A DNA stretch of 64,000 nt. Source: Longimicrobiales bacterium (lineage in GTDB: Bacteria > Gemmatimonadota > Gemmatimonadetes > Longimicrobiales > Gaopeijiaceae). Both the position numbers and the translations under genes were made by a program. The notes beneath the pieces are model-generated. The model was not told the origin of the DNA and did not search any database. It saw nothing but the letters and a program-made list of their open reading frames with translations. Every line of letters starts with the position of its first letter. The first letter of the stretch is position 1. The stretch lies in NCBI GenBank assembly GCA_029245345.1, contig JAQWPM010000007.1:100018-164017 (forward strand). Reading direction: 5' to 3'. Shown here piece by piece: positions 36,016-45,364 of the stretch.

Positions 36016-36767
36016 GCGCGTTCGCTTTCGAGGGCCCAGTCGAAATCATCGGACATCGCGGGTTCAGTGCTCGCGCGCCGGAGAACACCCTTTCTGCAAT
36101 CGACGCGGCCATCGCCGCGGGTGCCGATGCGGTGGAGTTCGATATGCACACCGCCGGCGACGGGAACCCGGTGCTCTTCCACGACGCGATGCTCAGCAGA
36201 ACCACTAACGGAGTCGGGCCGATTCAGCGCCGAACCCTTGAGCAGCTCAAGAAGCTTGATGCCGGCAGCTGGTTCGATGCCGAATTCGCGGGTGAGCGTG
36301 TCCCGGCCCTCAAGGAGGCGCTTGAACACATTGGGGACCGCATCCCGAGGATCTACGCTGAGATCAAGGGCTTCCGCGAGATGGAAGACTTGGACCGCAT
36401 GGTCCGCTTTACAGCAGAGGCCGGTCAGAAAGAGCGGACCGTCTTCATTGCGATGAACTGGACATTGCTCGACCGGATGAGGTCACAGGACCCCGGCATC
36501 AAGATCGGGTTCGTGGTCGATGACGCCGAGACGATCGAAGACGCCTTCGCTCGCGCAACGGGGGACGAAAACGCACTCATCGACTTCCGTGGCGACCATC
36601 TGGTCAACGATCCTTCGTTGGTCGAGAGAGCCCGCGCGGCAGGGATTGAGGTCGCAGTCTGGTGCATTGACGATGTCGGACAAGCGACTCAGGCGCTCGA
36701 CATGGGCGTGCGGAGAATCACGACCAACGAGGTCGAAGCCCTGGTGACCTGGAAGCGGTCGCTGTGA
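36012..36767 (+). CDS. ugpQ: glycerophosphodiester phosphodiesterase
   Basis: The 251-residue GDPD TIM-barrel enzyme hydrolyses glycerophosphodiesters to sn-glycerol-3-phosphate and an alcohol. The catalytic N-terminal signature is HRGFSARAPENTLSAI. The metal-binding DAVEFDMHTAGDG, HDAMLSRTTNG and the later IYAEIKGF are present. There is no signal peptide, so it is cytoplasmic (UgpQ-like). Translation is likely coupled to the small membrane protein. Confidence 0.93.
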   Translation: MSAFAFEGPVEIIGHRGFSARAPENTLSAIDAAIAAGADAVEFDMHTAGDGNPVLFHDAMLSRTTNGVGPIQRRTLEQLKKLDAGSWFDAEFAGERVPALKEALEHIGDRIPRIYAEIKGFREMEDLDRMVRFTAEAGQKERTVFIAMNWTLLDRMRSQDPGIKIGFVVDDAETIEDAFARATGDENALIDFRGDHLVNDPSLVERARAAGIEVAVWCIDDVGQATQALDMGVRRITTNEVEALVTWKRSL

Positions 36768-36914
36768 CGGACCGGGCCACGCCCCATCCATTCTCCGCCC
36801 TGGGTCGTCTCAGGGCACTCGACGCCATGGGCCTCCGAGGGAGTCGGCCTACTCGTCACTGGAGCACGTGACGGGACCTCGCGTGCCGGCACGCGTAACG
36901 CCCGCGAACCAGGC
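36768..36914. other. convergent intergenic region with a 16-bp palindrome
   Basis: A perfect palindrome, CGCGTGCCGGCACGCG, lies at 36880-36895 between the convergent phosphodiesterase and acyl-CoA ligase genes. It could act as a weak bidirectional terminator, but no T-tract is present. Confidence 0.4.
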
Positions 36915-38513
36915 CTAGCCGTTCCTATCGGTGGCGAGACGCTCACGCAGGGCCTTCTTGTCGAACTTTCCGGTGGCCGTTCTCGGTAAGGCCTCCAAGA
37001 CGAGGACACCGTCGGGAACCCACCATCGGGGGAATACCTCCCGAAGCGGGGCCAGGAGCCCATCTAAGTCGAGCTCCAGTCCGCCCCTGGGAACGACGCA
37101 CGCCCAGGGTCGCTCCTGCCATTTCTCGTCCGGGACCGCGACAACCGCGGCTTCGGCAACGTCGTCCTGATCCATCAGCGCATGTTCGAGCTGCACGCTG
37201 GAGATCCACTCCCCGCCGCTACGGATGAGGTCTTTCGTACGATCGACCAGCCGCACATAACCATCGCTATCGATGGTCGCCACGTCGCCCGTGCGCAGCC
37301 ACCCGTCATGGAACGCCTCTTCGGCTTCTCGCCTGAAGTACCCAGCGGTAACCCAGGGTCCTCTTACCTCGAGTTCGCCCGGCACCTTCCCGTCATGGGC
37401 ACAAACCTCACCCGCATCGTCGACGATGCGCGCTTCCAGAAACGGCAGTGGAGTACCCTGGCTCGTCCGCACACCGAGGAGTCGGTCATCCGACCAATCC
37501 TTCATGTGGGCACGTGGGTGCGTTGCCATCCCAACAGGAGAGATCTCGGTCATCCCCCAACCGGTGACGATTTCGACGCCAAGCTCCGTCCGGTACCCTT
37601 CGATGAGACTCGGGGCACTCGGCGCTCCTCCCGAATGGATCCGGAGTTCATCGCTGACAGAGTGCCCCGAGGCCCTCAGCTCTTCGAGCACGCCCATCCA
37701 CACCGTCGGCACACCGGCCGCAAAGGTCACACCCTCAGAGGAGATCAGCCGGGCGATGCGTTGCGACGAGGGCCGCGGTCCGGGCAAAACGAGCTTGGCC
37801 CCGGTCATCGCCGCCGCGTGGGGGAGTCCCCATGCGTTCGCATGGAACATGGGTACTGCCGGGAGAATGGTGTCCCGTTCCGATAGCGAAAATCCGTCCG
37901 GCAGCGCGATCCCGAGTGCATGCAACGCGAGGGCACGATGCGAGTACAGAACTCCCTTGGGCTCACCCGTGGTACCGGACGTATAACACAGACCCGCGGC
38001 CGATTGTTCATCCAAAACGGGAAACGATTGGACGGGCTCGACGCCTGCCAGAAGCTCCTCGTACGAGTTCCAGCCCGCTCCTGCCTCATCCGCCATGACA
38101 ACGCGGTGTTCGATTCCCAAACCGTCCAGTAGCTCCTCCCCCACGAGATCCACGAGATCTGGATCCATGAAGAGGACACGGGCCCCGCCATGAGCAAGAA
38201 TTTGTTCGATCTGTGACGATGCGAGACGGACATTTACGGTATGAAGAACGGCCCCCACGGCAGGCACTCCGAAGTAGAGCTCGAGGTGTCGGTGGGTATT
38301 CCAAGCCAGCGTGGCGACTCGATCCCCTGGCCCCACGTCCAGGCGCTCGAGCACGGACACGACTCGCCTGACTCTTTCGAGAATCTCAGCCCAGGTGTGT
38401 CGAGTATCTCCGTCGTCGGACGCGGTGACCACTTCCTTCCCTCCGAACAGGCTTCCCGCTCGCTCGATGAAGTGAGTTGGCGTGAGCGGGTACTCCATCA
38501 TCGAGCCCATCAC
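36915..38513 (-). CDS. acyl-CoA synthetase (AMP-dependent, AlkK/medium-long chain type)
   Basis: The 532-residue ANL-superfamily ligase has the AMP-binding P-loop YTSGTTGEPKGVLYSH, motif GWGMTEISPVG, the hinge ELEVRGPWVTAGYFR with GWLRTGDVATID, and the catalytic Lys near the C-terminus in PRTATGKFDKKALRE. It activates a carboxylic acid, probably a fatty acid, as the acyl-CoA. Its start overlaps the stop of an upstream sensor kinase (ATGA), an unusual partner. Confidence 0.9.
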   Translation of the reverse strand: MMGSMMEYPLTPTHFIERAGSLFGGKEVVTASDDGDTRHTWAEILERVRRVVSVLERLDVGPGDRVATLAWNTHRHLELYFGVPAVGAVLHTVNVRLASSQIEQILAHGGARVLFMDPDLVDLVGEELLDGLGIEHRVVMADEAGAGWNSYEELLAGVEPVQSFPVLDEQSAAGLCYTSGTTGEPKGVLYSHRALALHALGIALPDGFSLSERDTILPAVPMFHANAWGLPHAAAMTGAKLVLPGPRPSSQRIARLISSEGVTFAAGVPTVWMGVLEELRASGHSVSDELRIHSGGAPSAPSLIEGYRTELGVEIVTGWGMTEISPVGMATHPRAHMKDWSDDRLLGVRTSQGTPLPFLEARIVDDAGEVCAHDGKVPGELEVRGPWVTAGYFRREAEEAFHDGWLRTGDVATIDSDGYVRLVDRTKDLIRSGGEWISSVQLEHALMDQDDVAEAAVVAVPDEKWQERPWACVVPRGGLELDLDGLLAPLREVFPRWWVPDGVLVLEALPRTATGKFDKKALRERLATDRNG

Positions 38514-40303
38514 TCCACTGGCTCCGGAGCACGCTCCGCGACCGGCAGAAGCACGGCGAACGTCGTGCCTTGTCCTACCGTCGAATCGACGGTGACCGAC
38601 CCACCGTGGGCCTCAGCCACGCCTCGGACGATGGCCAGGCCGAGGCCGGCCGCCCCCGGGGTCGTAGAATCCGCCTGCCAGTAGCGATCGAATAAGTGCT
38701 CGAGGGTCTGAGGGGGGATCCCCGCACCATCATCCGCGACGCTCAAAGCCACGTGGTGGGCGTCCGCGTTGTACGCGGATAACAACACGTTTCCACCCTT
38801 GGGAGTGAAGCGCAGGGCGTTGTCGATCAAGTTCGCGAGCGCCTGTAGCACGCGGTCGCGATCGAGCCGGACAGGTGCTGTCTCCGACGGGTCAATGGAC
38901 AGCGTAATGCCGGCGGCATCGGCCTGGTCAGCAAAGAGACCCCGGGCCTCCTCCAGAATCGGACCCGGCATCTCAGCCGATGGGCGCACGACAAAGGCGC
39001 CTGCTTCGATACGCGAGACGTCGAGAAGGTCGTCGATGAGCCTGCCCATCCGCCCCGCGGATCTCGCGATGATCTCCGCTTGCTTGAGGCGTTCACCGGC
39101 ATCGAGAGGGAGATCGATCAAGAGCTCGGCGCACGCGGCCACCACTCCGAGTGGATTTCTGAGATCGTGGGATACGATCGACACGACCTCTTCCCTTTGG
39201 CTGACCGCTCTGTGCAGCGCCTCTTCCTTCTCCCGGATCTCGGTCATGTCCGTGAACGTGAGCACGGCACCCCGCAACTGGAGTCCGTCCATGAGCGGGT
39301 GGAGCGCCCAACGTGCAGGGAGGGCCTCCCGGGCACGCGCCCACAACACATCATCGTCTGCTGAATCGGCGCGGGCACCGTCTCGGAGGGCGGCCAGGAT
39401 CGGCGACTCGTCCCTACTTCGCGGCTCTCCTGAAGGGAATGAGTGATGCACGGTATCGTGAACATCACGTCCTTGGATGTCGCGCTCGGTATACCCGAGC
39501 AACTCACATCCAACTCGGTTCAAGGAGGAGCATTTTCCGTCGAGGCCGATACCCAACACCCCGTCTCCAGTGGCTTCGAGCAAAGCGTCGATCTCGCGTC
39601 GAGCCAGTACGGCATCATTGCGGCGACGCTCCGCCTCCGAGATGAAGCCCCGAAGTCGATGACCCACTCGTACAATGGCGAGCGTGGATCCGAACGCGAG
39701 AACGGACAGTACGATCGAGATCCAAATCTGAAGGAGTCGCACATCTTCCAGGCGACGCCGACCCGTATTCACCTCACTTTGGATCGCTCGCTCCAGTTCC
39801 CGGGTCGCCCGTTGCAGCGACTCGTACGCCGTGAGGCTGCGTAGCTGGATTTCCGAGTCTGTACCTACAGGGACCTTCACCTGATCGAACGCTGCTTGAT
39901 TGTCGAAGTGCCACCGCGTCGACTCACCCGACAGCTGAGCCAACCGCTCACGGACATCGAAATCCATCACGCGGACACGCTCACTCAGCGTGGTATAGAG
40001 ACTATCCTCGTCCGGAATCGCGGCACCGTACGCCAGTCGATAGCTGCCCTCGCCAGTGAGTAAAAAAGACTGAAACCTTGCCATCTGACGTGCTTGTAGC
40101 AGGGACAACCGGGCAGCTGACTCGATGGACGGAAGGAGTGTCTGGGTGATCTCATCTTGCACCACAGCGGCCTTCTGGCCGAGGTAGATGGGCACCACCG
40201 CCATCGCCATGAGAGCAACTGCCACCAGAGCGAGGGCGAGCGGAGCTCGAGTCTTCCGCCCGACCGGAACAGCCGGGCTCATAACCCCGATCGGCGGGGT
40301 CAT
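38510..40303 (-). CDS. membrane sensor histidine kinase with CHASE3-like sensor and PAS domain
   Basis: The 597-residue kinase has two transmembrane helices around residues 20-40 and 190-212 flanking a helical CHASE3-like periplasmic sensor. A PAS domain follows (ALLEATGDGVLGIGLDGK). The kinase core has the H-box VSIVSHDLRNPLG, N-box LANLIDNALRFTP, and G1/G2 VADDGAGIPP and GLGLAIVRGVAEAHGG, all intact. No response regulator is adjacent on this strand, so it is an orphan. Its stop overlaps the acyl-CoA ligase start. Confidence 0.92.
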   Translation of the reverse strand: MTPPIGVMSPAVPVGRKTRAPLALALVAVALMAMAVVPIYLGQKAAVVQDEITQTLLPSIESAARLSLLQARQMARFQSFLLTGEGSYRLAYGAAIPDEDSLYTTLSERVRVMDFDVRERLAQLSGESTRWHFDNQAAFDQVKVPVGTDSEIQLRSLTAYESLQRATRELERAIQSEVNTGRRRLEDVRLLQIWISIVLSVLAFGSTLAIVRVGHRLRGFISEAERRRNDAVLARREIDALLEATGDGVLGIGLDGKCSSLNRVGCELLGYTERDIQGRDVHDTVHHSFPSGEPRSRDESPILAALRDGARADSADDDVLWARAREALPARWALHPLMDGLQLRGAVLTFTDMTEIREKEEALHRAVSQREEVVSIVSHDLRNPLGVVAACAELLIDLPLDAGERLKQAEIIARSAGRMGRLIDDLLDVSRIEAGAFVVRPSAEMPGPILEEARGLFADQADAAGITLSIDPSETAPVRLDRDRVLQALANLIDNALRFTPKGGNVLLSAYNADAHHVALSVADDGAGIPPQTLEHLFDRYWQADSTTPGAAGLGLAIVRGVAEAHGGSVTVDSTVGQGTTFAVLLPVAERAPEPVE

Positions 40304-40347
40304 CTGGGCGAAGTAAGAGAGATGGTCACAATACTGGTGCTACCGGC

Positions 40348-41664
40348 TCAGAGGTCCTCTTCTTCCCGGCGGCGGCCGCCTTCTTCGAACTCGTCTTCGA
40401 GTAAACGGAAGCTGTCGTTGAGCTCTTGGTCCGTCTCTGTGCCCATCACACGCCCGGCGACGAACTCGCCCAACACTGGCCCCTGCTTGAACGATTCGGC
40501 CGAGCCACCACCGGCTAACCATCCGTTGTCGTAATCTGGATGCTCGTCGATGATGAAGTTGCGGCTCACGGTGCCCGTATAGTGACAGGCACGCGTTTCG
40601 TTGATTCCGCGCTCTGCCAACGCCGGGAAGTACTTCGCAAGAACTTGGCGGGGACGCTCATGAGACTCCGCGTCCACCCACCGAACACTGGTGTCCGGAT
40701 CGGTCCCCTGATGTCCTCCGGTGCGGATTCGGAATCCGCGGGAATCGTGAGGCAGAGCAGGCCACCCTGTGACCCCGGGCACGTTGTAACTCGGGCAATT
40801 CGGATGCCGGAACGACTCGTCGCCTGGGGGCGTCGAGAAGTAGTAGACATGACCCAAGGTGCGAATACTGAGTCTCTTGGCCATCAGCGCCGGGAAGAAC
40901 TTCGGGAACCACGGGCCGAGGGCGAACACAAAGAGTCCCCCCGAAATCCGATCACCGCCCTCGAGCTGCACGTCGACGACTTTGCGGCCCTCGGTTCGCC
41001 CCATCGACACACGCCCGATCTTGATCTCTCCACCCTCTTGCCGGAAGACCTGCGAAACGGACTCCATGGCCCGGCGGGCCCGCACTACGCCCGCATCCGT
41101 TTCGTAGATGCCGACGGTGACGTCAGGGGTGTGGATGACGGGCCATCTGTAACGAATCTCATCGGCGGTCAGGATTTCATACGCACGCCCCATCGTGTCC
41201 CAGTTGGCGACCGTCTCCTCCATGAAGGGAGTCATCTCGTCGCGCATGATGATGTCGCCCGTCTGGTAGAAGAGTTGCGGCAGCATTCCGTCCTGGAAGT
41301 GCTCCGCGTCCCACTCTTTCCACTTGTCGGTGGCGCGGGCAGCCCACTGACCCCATTGGAGTCCATGCGGGCGATCACCGTAGCTCGTGCGCACACCTCG
41401 TGTTTCCCCGCCCGAGGCTGAACGAGAGTTCCCAGGGCCGTACTGATCGATGAGCGTGACCTTCGCACCCATCCGCTGGAGGTTGAGCGCGGTCCACATG
41501 CCGAAGTTACCGGCTCCGACCACCACGACGTCCGGGACCTGTCCGGAACGAACGAGAGGAGTCCGTTTGGAGGACGGCGTTTCCGCCGCCGCGGGTGTCC
41601 CCGCGATGGCGAGTCCTGCACCCGCAGTCGCGACCTTCAGAAAATCTCGTCGATCAATCGCCAC
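40348..41664 (-). CDS. Tat-exported FAD-dependent oxidoreductase (DAO/sarcosine-oxidase-like)
   Basis: The 438-residue flavoprotein opens with a twin-arginine signal (DRRDFLKVATAGAGLAIAGTPAAA). The FAD Rossmann motif follows as VVVVGAGNFGMWTALNLQRMGA, and later segments match the DAO/glycine-oxidase family (RACHYTGT, WLAGGGSAESFKQGP). It acts in the periplasm on an amine- or amino-acid-like donor that I cannot identify. A cytochrome c lipoprotein is encoded nine bases upstream, a likely electron acceptor. Confidence 0.85.
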   Translation of the reverse strand: MAIDRRDFLKVATAGAGLAIAGTPAAAETPSSKRTPLVRSGQVPDVVVVGAGNFGMWTALNLQRMGAKVTLIDQYGPGNSRSASGGETRGVRTSYGDRPHGLQWGQWAARATDKWKEWDAEHFQDGMLPQLFYQTGDIIMRDEMTPFMEETVANWDTMGRAYEILTADEIRYRWPVIHTPDVTVGIYETDAGVVRARRAMESVSQVFRQEGGEIKIGRVSMGRTEGRKVVDVQLEGGDRISGGLFVFALGPWFPKFFPALMAKRLSIRTLGHVYYFSTPPGDESFRHPNCPSYNVPGVTGWPALPHDSRGFRIRTGGHQGTDPDTSVRWVDAESHERPRQVLAKYFPALAERGINETRACHYTGTVSRNFIIDEHPDYDNGWLAGGGSAESFKQGPVLGEFVAGRVMGTETDQELNDSFRLLEDEFEEGGRRREEEDL

Positions 41665-41673
41665 TGTTCCTCC

Positions 41674-42162
41674 TCAGTTCCCGAAGGGAGCGAGGCTGAT
41701 GCCATCGAGTACAGCTTCGTCCGCTGGCAGTTCACCCGTTCCAGTCTCGAAGCCGTTCATGCGCAGTATGTAAGCGACCAGATCGGCATATTGGGTCAAC
41801 GCCAAACTGCCCGGGGAATCCTCGGGCATCGAGGTGGAGATATGACCAAACAGGTCCCCCGCCGTCCGGCGGCGCCACTTGAACTTGAACGAGCGGTCGC
41901 TGAACTCGCTGGAGTAATGGCACGCCGTACACGACGAACGATAGACGTCTCGTCCACGGTCGGCTTGTTCAGCAGAGAACCCGAGGTCTCCCGATGCAGC
42001 CGGCGGCGGCGCAGGTGCGGCTGGCGCTGGCACGGTTTGGCTCGTCGGGTCAGCAGTCGCGGCTTCAACCGCACCTCCGCCCGACGTGGCCATTGGGGCA
42101 GACGCACAGGCAGCTAATCCGAGGAGTGCTAGAACAGAAAGCGGTTTCGCAGCAAGGCTCAT
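41674..42162 (-). CDS. cytochrome c lipoprotein
   Basis: The start at 42162 (162 residues) gives a lipoprotein signal (LSVLALLGLAACASAP) and avoids a long unlikely N-terminal extension. After a Pro/Ala-rich linker comes a class I cytochrome c domain with heme motif CTACH near residue 98 and a probable axial Met in SMPEDSPGSL. It probably takes electrons from the flavoprotein encoded downstream. Confidence 0.85.
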   Translation of the reverse strand: MSLAAKPLSVLALLGLAACASAPMATSGGGAVEAATADPTSQTVPAPAAPAPPPAASGDLGFSAEQADRGRDVYRSSCTACHYSSEFSDRSFKFKWRRRTAGDLFGHISTSMPEDSPGSLALTQYADLVAYILRMNGFETGTGELPADEAVLDGISLAPFGN

Positions 42163-42271
42163 GGATACACGATCTGGATGAGTAGGACGCACCAACATGC
42201 AGGGGATCCTACGAAGCCGGCAAGCGGGTGCAGTCAGGCAGCAGGGGCCAGTCCAACGGGACACGTAACCC

Positions 42272-43384
42272 CTAGATCTTGATGTAGATCCTGCGCGTGT
42301 GCAGCAGCCACATGACGCCGAGCCAGAACATCATGTACGACACAGCGTACGCGACGGACCCATTGTAGTCTCCCGCCCAAGACTGGAACATGTTCTGGTA
42401 GATCCAACCGTGCATTGAGACACCGTCTTCACCCCCGATGCGAACGCGGCCCATCGCCTTCGCCAGCATGCCGGAAGCCACGAAAGCCGCAATGGCGTTC
42501 ACGCCATAGACGACCAACGGGGTATGCCAGCCACCTCGCCACTTCTTCACGTCGATCACCCAGTACATCGCGGCCAAGAGGATCAGGGCAATTCCCGCGC
42601 TGAACAGCACGTAAGAACTCGTCCACAGGTTCTTATTGATCGGGAAAACGAGCCCCCAAGCCCAACCCAGAGGAACGAGGATCCCGCCCGCCACGAACAG
42701 GCCCTTCGTGATCTCCTCCTTAGATCCGCCCCGCCGCAGCCACTCGCCTGTGAAGATCCCCAAAAGGGAGGTCGCGATCGCGGGAAGCGTGGAGAGCAGA
42801 CCCTCGGGATCCCACGTACCCTGCCACAAGTGGCCACCCATCACGAGTCGATCGATGTACGCTGCGAGATTGCCGTCCGGGGACAGGTCACCCGCGCCGT
42901 ACCCAGGCACACTCACCAGCGTCATGAGCGCCCAGTAGCCGAGGAGGAGCACCCCTGTTATGACCCAACGAGCCCGGGCGGACAGCCACAGGTAGAAGCC
43001 GGCCGCGAAGATGTACACGAGGCCGATGCGCTGGAGTACGCCGAAATAGCGCATCTCAGCGAAGTCCAAGTCGGGAATCGCCCGCATCGCGATTCCGATG
43101 CCGATCAAGGCCAGCGCACGCCGCACCACATGCTTGAAGAGCTGCGCCCGATCCGCGCCCTCGGCAAGGCGCCGCTTGAACGAGAACGGGATCGCTACAC
43201 CGACAATGAACAAAAAGAACGGGAAGATCAGGTCGGTGGGCGTCCAACCGTGCCACTGCGCGTGCCCCAGCGGCCCGTATATGTAAGACCAACTACCCGG
43301 GTTATTTACCAGAATCATCCCGGCGATGGTCAGGCCTCGAAACGCGTCCAGGGACACCAAGCGGTTCGATGCGCCTTCGCTCAA
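42272..43384 (-). CDS. HGSNAT/NagX-like membrane acyltransferase (DUF5009 family)
   Basis: The 370-residue polytopic protein starts LVSLDAFRGLTIAGMILVNNPG and contains LIFPFFLFIVGVAIPFSF, the signature of heparan-alpha-glucosaminide N-acetyltransferase-like proteins; about ten transmembrane helices follow. These move acyl groups across the membrane to amino sugars or similar acceptors. Its ATG overlaps the mobB stop, so it is the last gene of the mob/fdhD operon. Confidence 0.87.
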   Translation of the reverse strand: MSEGASNRLVSLDAFRGLTIAGMILVNNPGSWSYIYGPLGHAQWHGWTPTDLIFPFFLFIVGVAIPFSFKRRLAEGADRAQLFKHVVRRALALIGIGIAMRAIPDLDFAEMRYFGVLQRIGLVYIFAAGFYLWLSARARWVITGVLLLGYWALMTLVSVPGYGAGDLSPDGNLAAYIDRLVMGGHLWQGTWDPEGLLSTLPAIATSLLGIFTGEWLRRGGSKEEITKGLFVAGGILVPLGWAWGLVFPINKNLWTSSYVLFSAGIALILLAAMYWVIDVKKWRGGWHTPLVVYGVNAIAAFVASGMLAKAMGRVRIGGEDGVSMHGWIYQNMFQSWAGDYNGSVAYAVSYMMFWLGVMWLLHTRRIYIKI

Positions 43385-43911
43385 GTGTCTTGGCCTCCGA
43401 GATGGGCTTCCACCAGGTCCGCCATCAGGACGAAACGCTGGGGGTCATCGACATCAATGACCGGAACCGCAATTGTAAAGTCCGGCACGTCTGTTAGCAT
43501 CGCAAGATATTCGCCTTGCTCGGTGTCGTCGGTCCCGTAGAGCGCAGCCGCATGGACGGTACTGCGAAACACTTCGAATCGAGCGTACTTCGAGCTCTTG
43601 TATCCCTCGGCAACGACGATATGCACGTGGCTTAAGTGCTGGGACACGAGCTCGGCCAGTGGCTGTTCACCTGAAGGCCACTTCCCCGTCACCGCGACTC
43701 CCTCTGGGCCTGACAGGACCGTCGCCACCGCACCCCCTTCATGACGGTGCCGGTAGGAGTCCTTCCCCTCGTGATCCAGCTCGAAGTGATGACCGTGCTT
43801 CGCTGACCCCACGAGGTGGCCTCGGGACACCAACTCCCGGATGAGGCCGACGGTAGTGGTCGTCTTCCCCGACTTCTTCTTGCCAACGATGCAATACACG
43901 GCGGGAGGCAT
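43381..43911 (-). CDS. mobB: molybdopterin-guanine dinucleotide biosynthesis protein B
   Basis: The 176-residue GTP-binding accessory protein has the P-loop CIVGKKKSGKTTTTVGL and the HHFELDHEGKDSYRHRHEG segment. I chose the ATG at 43911, preceded by AGGAGG at optimal spacing, directly after the mobA stop. It supports insertion of the guanine-dinucleotide Mo cofactor into enzymes such as formate dehydrogenase. Confidence 0.94.
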   Translation of the reverse strand: MPPAVYCIVGKKKSGKTTTTVGLIRELVSRGHLVGSAKHGHHFELDHEGKDSYRHRHEGGAVATVLSGPEGVAVTGKWPSGEQPLAELVSQHLSHVHIVVAEGYKSSKYARFEVFRSTVHAAALYGTDDTEQGEYLAMLTDVPDFTIAVPVIDVDDPQRFVLMADLVEAHLGGQDT

Positions 43912-43912
43912 A

Positions 43913-44506
43913 TCACCCCTCCTGATCAAGAATGCGTGATTCGGCCCGAGCGAGATCCTCAGGAGTATTCACGTTGAGGAATACTCCCTCTTTGCCGCTC
44001 AAGAGAAGCCCCTCGAGGACAACGCCCTCGATGCTGCGGAACAGATCGTGGAGCGAGAGCTTTTCGGTATCGAGGTGATCCCTTACCTGGGACAGCACCT
44101 GGGATCCGTAGATGGCGCACAACGGCTCAATGCCCCCTGCTCTGCTCGGCGCGACAGCAGCTGCACGGCCATCCCAAGCCTCGACGACTTCGCGAACTAC
44201 TTCCCCGGTGACCAAAGGCAAATCACACCCCATTAGAAACACGCCTGCGAGTTGGAGGCGATGGGCTTCCACAAGCGCTGCCTCAAGGCCTCCCAGAGGC
44301 CCACGCTCGGCACGAAGATCATGAACAACGGGGACGGACACATCGGCCGTCTCCGACGGACTCGTCACTACCACGACGATATCGAGCGCATCTGAAAGTG
44401 TGCGCACGGCCCGATCGAGCATCGTCACGCCGCCCAACGGTTCAACAGACTTGTCCCGACCGAACCGACGACTGCGTCCGCCAGCCAACACGGCTCCGAG
44501 CACCAT
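43913..44506 (-). CDS. mobA: molybdenum cofactor guanylyltransferase
   Basis: MobA links GMP to Mo-molybdopterin, forming MGD. The 197-residue nucleotidyltransferase begins GAVLAGGRSRRFGRDKS, the family's GTP/Mg motif, and has GCDLPLVTGEVV. Its stop is one base from the mobB start. The gene lies 14 bases downstream of fdhD. Confidence 0.94.
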   Translation of the reverse strand: MVLGAVLAGGRSRRFGRDKSVEPLGGVTMLDRAVRTLSDALDIVVVVTSPSETADVSVPVVHDLRAERGPLGGLEAALVEAHRLQLAGVFLMGCDLPLVTGEVVREVVEAWDGRAAAVAPSRAGGIEPLCAIYGSQVLSQVRDHLDTEKLSLHDLFRSIEGVVLEGLLLSGKEGVFLNVNTPEDLARAESRILDQEG

Positions 44507-44520
44507 ACGTCCCGACGATG

Positions 44521-45363
44521 TCAGAGGACGCGCTCCGATCCCGTGTAGACGTTGAAGCCACCTCCGCGGGCAAACCCGATCAGGGTTTGCCCGAATCGTG
44601 TCGCGAGATCGACGGCCAAGCTCGATGGCGCTCCAACGGCCACAATCATCGGGACCCGCGCCATCACCGCTTTCTGGACGATCTCAAAGGAACTCCGGCC
44701 GCTCACGACGAGGACGCGGTCCGACACCGGCATGCCTTTCTGTAGGACCGTATGACCGAGGACCTTGTCCACCGCATTGTGCCGTCCGACATCTTCTCGG
44801 AGCGCTCCCGCCTTGCCGTTGGTGTCAAAGAGCCCTGCTGCATGTAAGCCACCCGTGCGGGCGAAGACGCCCTGCCCTTCCATTAGGAAGTCCGGCAACT
44901 GGGGAATCAACTCCCCGGAGATACGGAACGAGTCGGTCAGAAGCGCACAACCAACCGCTTCGACGGCTTCGAGCGAGGCCTTTCCACACACGCCACAGCT
45001 GGAAGAGGTGAATACGTTTCGGCGCAATCGCTCGAGGTCGAACTCGACCCCTGGAGTCAGGCGCGCTTCGACGATGTTGTACTGCTGCTGCTCGTCACCG
45101 CGGCAATACGTGAGTTCGGTGAGATCACCTGCCTGTGAGACGATGCCCTCTCCGTGAAGGAAACCGGCTACGAGGTCGAAGTCGTGCCCAGGCGTGCGCA
45201 TGGTCACCGCGATCGCCTCGACCCTCTTCTTCCCACCGTCCTTCCACGCGACGCGAATCTCGAGTGGTTCCTCCACGGCGAGCGTGTCCTTTCGCCGCCG
45301 CATCGCACCGTCACGATACTGCGCTACACGCATGGTCTTGGTGGGGCTACCCTGCCCGATCAC
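44521..45363 (-). CDS. fdhD: formate dehydrogenase sulfurtransferase FdhD
   Basis: FdhD passes sulfur from the cysteine desulfurase to bis-MGD to activate formate dehydrogenases. The 280-residue protein has the catalytic CxxC in SSSCGVCGKASLEAV, with RTPGHDFDLVAGFLHGEG and the C-terminal VSGRSSFEIVQKAVMA. The GTG start at 45363 is one base after the stop of a small membrane-protein ORF. No formate dehydrogenase catalytic subunit is in the window. Confidence 0.95.
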   Translation of the reverse strand: MIGQGSPTKTMRVAQYRDGAMRRRKDTLAVEEPLEIRVAWKDGGKKRVEAIAVTMRTPGHDFDLVAGFLHGEGIVSQAGDLTELTYCRGDEQQQYNIVEARLTPGVEFDLERLRRNVFTSSSCGVCGKASLEAVEAVGCALLTDSFRISGELIPQLPDFLMEGQGVFARTGGLHAAGLFDTNGKAGALREDVGRHNAVDKVLGHTVLQKGMPVSDRVLVVSGRSSFEIVQKAVMARVPMIVAVGAPSSLAVDLATRFGQTLIGFARGGGFNVYTGSERVL

Positions 45364-45364
45364 G

